Source of the DNA: Chryseobacterium senegalense
GTDB taxonomy: Bacteria; Bacteroidota; Bacteroidia; Flavobacteriales; Weeksellaceae
Reading direction: 5' to 3'
DNA length: 64,000 nt
NCBI GenBank assembly: GCA_001403755.1
Contig: CYUH01000015.1
Span: 660,589-724,588 of the forward strand
Part shown: positions 62,321-64,000 of the stretch, in pieces
Position numbering within the stretch: the first letter of the stretch is position 1
How the letters are laid out: each line of letters starts with the position of its first letter
Program-made: the position numbers and the translations under genes
The notes under the pieces: generated by a model
The model's input: the letters and a program-made list of their open reading frames with translations, nothing else
Told to the model about the DNA's origin: nothing
Database searches by the model: none

Positions 62321-62771
62321 CCACATAGTTTCATTATGGTCACGAAAAAATATTTGGATAATTTGACATACGAGATCATTGGAAGTGCGATTGAGGTTCA
62401 TAAAACGATGGGCAGAGGTCTCTTAGAAAGCGTATATCACGAGTGTTTAAAAGAAGAGTTAAGACATAGGAAAATAAATTTTCTATCAGAGCTAAAACTC
62501 CCGGTGATCTATAAGAAGAAATTACTGAATGTTGATTTTCGTTGCGATTTATTTGTCGAAAATAGTATTGTAGTAGAGCTAAAAAGTGTGCACGAATTAA
62601 TTCCGATCCACGAAGCACAACTTTTGACCTATATGAAACTATTAAAATGTCCGAAGGGCATTCTAATTAATTTTAATTCTGCTAATATTTTCAGAGAAGG
62701 TCAAAAGACCTTTGTTAACGAATATTTCAGTGGTTTGCAAAACGAATAAACCTATAAATCTATGTGGTTAA
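62317..62771. repeat. Inverted-repeat unit enclosing the GxxExxY gene
   Basis: TTAACCACATAG (62317-62328) and CTATGTGGTTAA (62760-62771) are a perfect 12-bp inverted pair. The left arm ends 7 nt before the ATG and the right arm begins 10 nt after the stop of the single gene inside. The sequences just inside the arms (TTTCAT and, reversed, ATTTAT) are also similar. No target-site duplication is evident. The unit is 455 bp. Confidence 0.7.
62336..62749 (+). CDS. GxxExxY protein (PD-(D/E)XK nuclease-like)
   Basis: The name-giving motif GLLESVY (G28, E31, Y34) is present, with IGSAIEVHKTMGRG before it. The core VDFRCDLFVENSIVVELKSV carries D71 and E81-L-K83, which fit the D and E-x-K positions of the PD-(D/E)XK fold. 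HELIPIHEAQLLTYMKLLKC and KGILINFN complete the family pattern. The length, 137 residues, is normal. The natural function is not established. It is framed by an inverted repeat, which suggests mobility. Confidence 0.9.
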   Translation: MVTKKYLDNLTYEIIGSAIEVHKTMGRGLLESVYHECLKEELRHRKINFLSELKLPVIYKKKLLNVDFRCDLFVENSIVVELKSVHELIPIHEAQLLTYMKLLKCPKGILINFNSANIFREGQKTFVNEYFSGLQNE

Positions 62772-62795
62772 TTACCAAGTAATAACAGTCGAATC

Positions 62796-64000
62796 ATGAA
62801 AAGTATAATTGCAATTCTTTTATTTTTTTACGGGATGTTCTCCGCGCAAAAAAATACTGATCTAATTATTACGAACGCGAAAATTTATACCGTGAACCAG
62901 AATTTCGATGTAATGGAATCGATGGCGGTTTCCAACGGAAAAATTCTGGCAGTAGGAAAAAGCAAAGATATTCTGAAGAAGTATAAATCTGAAAATATTC
63001 AGAATCTTGACGGAAAATTTGTTTTTCCGGGATTTATCGATGCGCACTGCCACTTCACAGGTTATGCAACCGATCAATGGAAATGCGAATTGTGGGGTAC
63101 AAAATCCTGGGACGAGATCATTCAAAAATTGACCGATTATTCCCAAAATGCGCCTATGGAATGGTTGTACGGAAGAAGTTGGGATCAAAATGATTGGCCG
63201 GTAAAAGAGTTTCCGAACAAAGCAAAACTCGATGAATTGTTTCCGAATCGTCCGGTATATCTGAAACGAGTGGACGGACATGCAGCGATTGCTAACCAAA
63301 AAGCGCTTGATATAGCCGGAATTACAGTGAATTCTAAAATAAATGGCGGCGAAATTGAGGTGAAGAACGGTAAACTCACGGGAATTCTCGTCGATAATGC
63401 CATGCTTTTGGTGGAAAAACACATTCCTGAAATCAGTGATGAAATGGCCATTAGATATTTTCAAGATTTGCAGAAAACCTGTTTTTCTTATGGACTTACT
63501 TCTCTTCACGACTGCGGAATTTCAACTCATACGTTCTCGCTTCTGGAAGAAATGCAGAAGCAGGACAAACTTCGGATGAAAATTTTTGCTTTGCTAGAAG
63601 ACAATCCTACAACTTATGATGAATGGATTAAAAAAGGAAGATTCACCAACGGGAATATCACGTTCGGCGGCTACAAAGTGTATTCCGACGGTGCGCTTGG
63701 CTCGCGAGGAGCATGTTTGATTCACGATTATTCAGATAAAAAAGGTTGGAAAGGTTTTTTGTTGAGCAATCAACAACATTTTGAAACTTTAGCTAAAAAT
63801 CTTAAAAAGAGTGATTTGCAAATGTGTACCCACGCCATTGGAGATTCTGCAAACCGGACGATTCTTAAAATTTATGGCGATGTTTTAGGCATAAAAAACG
63901 ACAGAAGATGGCGAATTGAGCACGCACAGATTGTCGATAAAAATGACTTTAACTTGTTCGGTAAATATTCCATTATTCCTTCAGTTCAGCCTACTCATGC
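62796..64000 (+). CDS. Amidohydrolase family protein, YtcJ-like (partial, N-terminal 401 residues)
   Basis: A signal peptide (MKSIIAILLFFYGMFSAQ) is followed by an amidohydrolase-3-type metallo-hydrolase: IITNAKIYTVNQNFDVMESM, the metal-binding FPGFIDAHCHFTGYA (H-x-H), YGRSWDQNDWP, KVYSDGALGSRGACLIHDYS, THAIGDSANRTILKIY, and WRIEHAQIV. This layout matches YtcJ/N-substituted formamide deformylase-like proteins. It is exported, probably to the periplasm. The gene runs off the right edge; the last domain and final metal ligand are not visible. Confidence 0.92.
   Translation, partial: MKSIIAILLFFYGMFSAQKNTDLIITNAKIYTVNQNFDVMESMAVSNGKILAVGKSKDILKKYKSENIQNLDGKFVFPGFIDAHCHFTGYATDQWKCELWGTKSWDEIIQKLTDYSQNAPMEWLYGRSWDQNDWPVKEFPNKAKLDELFPNRPVYLKRVDGHAAIANQKALDIAGITVNSKINGGEIEVKNGKLTGILVDNAMLLVEKHIPEISDEMAIRYFQDLQKTCFSYGLTSLHDCGISTHTFSLLEEMQKQDKLRMKIFALLEDNPTTYDEWIKKGRFTNGNITFGGYKVYSDGALGSRGACLIHDYSDKKGWKGFLLSNQQHFETLAKNLKKSDLQMCTHAIGDSANRTILKIYGDVLGIKNDRRWRIEHAQIVDKNDFNLFGKYSIIPSVQPTH

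Noticed and set aside
62862-63509. 215-codon minus-strand frame at the right end
   Set aside because: It is antisense to the amidohydrolase, which has a signal peptide and clear metal-binding motifs.
1-64000. tRNA, rRNA, CRISPR arrays, insertion sequences or prophage genes
   Set aside because: I looked for cloverleaf T-arm motifs, regular spaced repeats, transposase and phage motifs and saw none; absence is by eye only.

Overview
The window is AT-rich chromosomal DNA from a member of the Bacteroidota, most likely a Weeksellaceae/Flavobacteriaceae bacterium close to Chryseobacterium or Kaistella. The evidence is: SusC/SusD-type glycan uptake genes, type IX secretion genes (porV, porU) beside gldJ, TAnnTTTG-type -7 promoter boxes in front of many genes, weak Shine-Dalgarno signals, and a gene order around dnaA that resembles flavobacteria. 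No tRNA, rRNA, CRISPR array, prophage or recognisable insertion sequence was seen.

Layout. 1-11168: housekeeping block (mscL end, lgt-yidD, rarA, pheA, pepE, a thioesterase, dnaA, a small tyrosine phosphatase, an RsmI-like methyltransferase, two small proteins, metG). 11169-24870: a starch/maltodextrin utilisation locus (susC, susD, two SusE/F-like lipoproteins, GH97 alpha-glucosidase, GH13 amylase-family enzyme, an NTF2-like secreted protein, an SLC45-type sugar MFS carrier). It imports alpha-glucans across the outer membrane, cuts them in the periplasm and takes up the sugars. 24891-28538: SBF-type symporter, pirin, flavin reductase, a 26-codon ORF, DUF808. 28847-35072: purine genes purM-purN-purH-purD-guaA, most of the way from late IMP synthesis to GMP. 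35119-41684: a TonB-dependent receptor-like barrel, a DEAD-box-type helicase with a DEFD motif, three tandem paralogous secreted proteins, and the remnant of a broken gene. 41818-47205: ahcY, DUF1826, a phosphopantetheinyl transferase, a FUSC membrane protein. 47282-55456: type IX secretion/gliding and wall synthesis (porV, porU, gldJ, murF). 55453-61257: NUDIX, an SRPBCC-like protein, a GldA-like ATPase, TatA, PAP2, polA. 61291-64000: a 48-residue protein, a glycosyltransferase, a GxxExxY protein between inverted repeats, and the start of an amidohydrolase.

The most interesting signals are: (1) the GxxExxY gene is framed by a perfect 12-bp inverted repeat (TTAACCACATAG ... CTATGTGGTTAA) whose left arm supplies the stop codon of the upstream glycosyltransferase, which looks like a small mobile or repeat-associated nuclease unit; (2) the spacing between -7 box and ATG is bimodal, either 4-7 nt (predicted leaderless or near-leaderless mRNAs: pheA, the helicase, FUSC, murF, tatA, polA, yidD) or about 18-29 nt; (3) a three-gene cassette of secreted paralogues shares a C-terminal domain with two conserved cysteines; (4) rarA has no ATG start and its TTG overlaps the stop of a 19-codon leader ORF; (5) a terminator-like hairpin with no upstream gene stands before purM. 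All calls come from reading the sequence; no database search was run.
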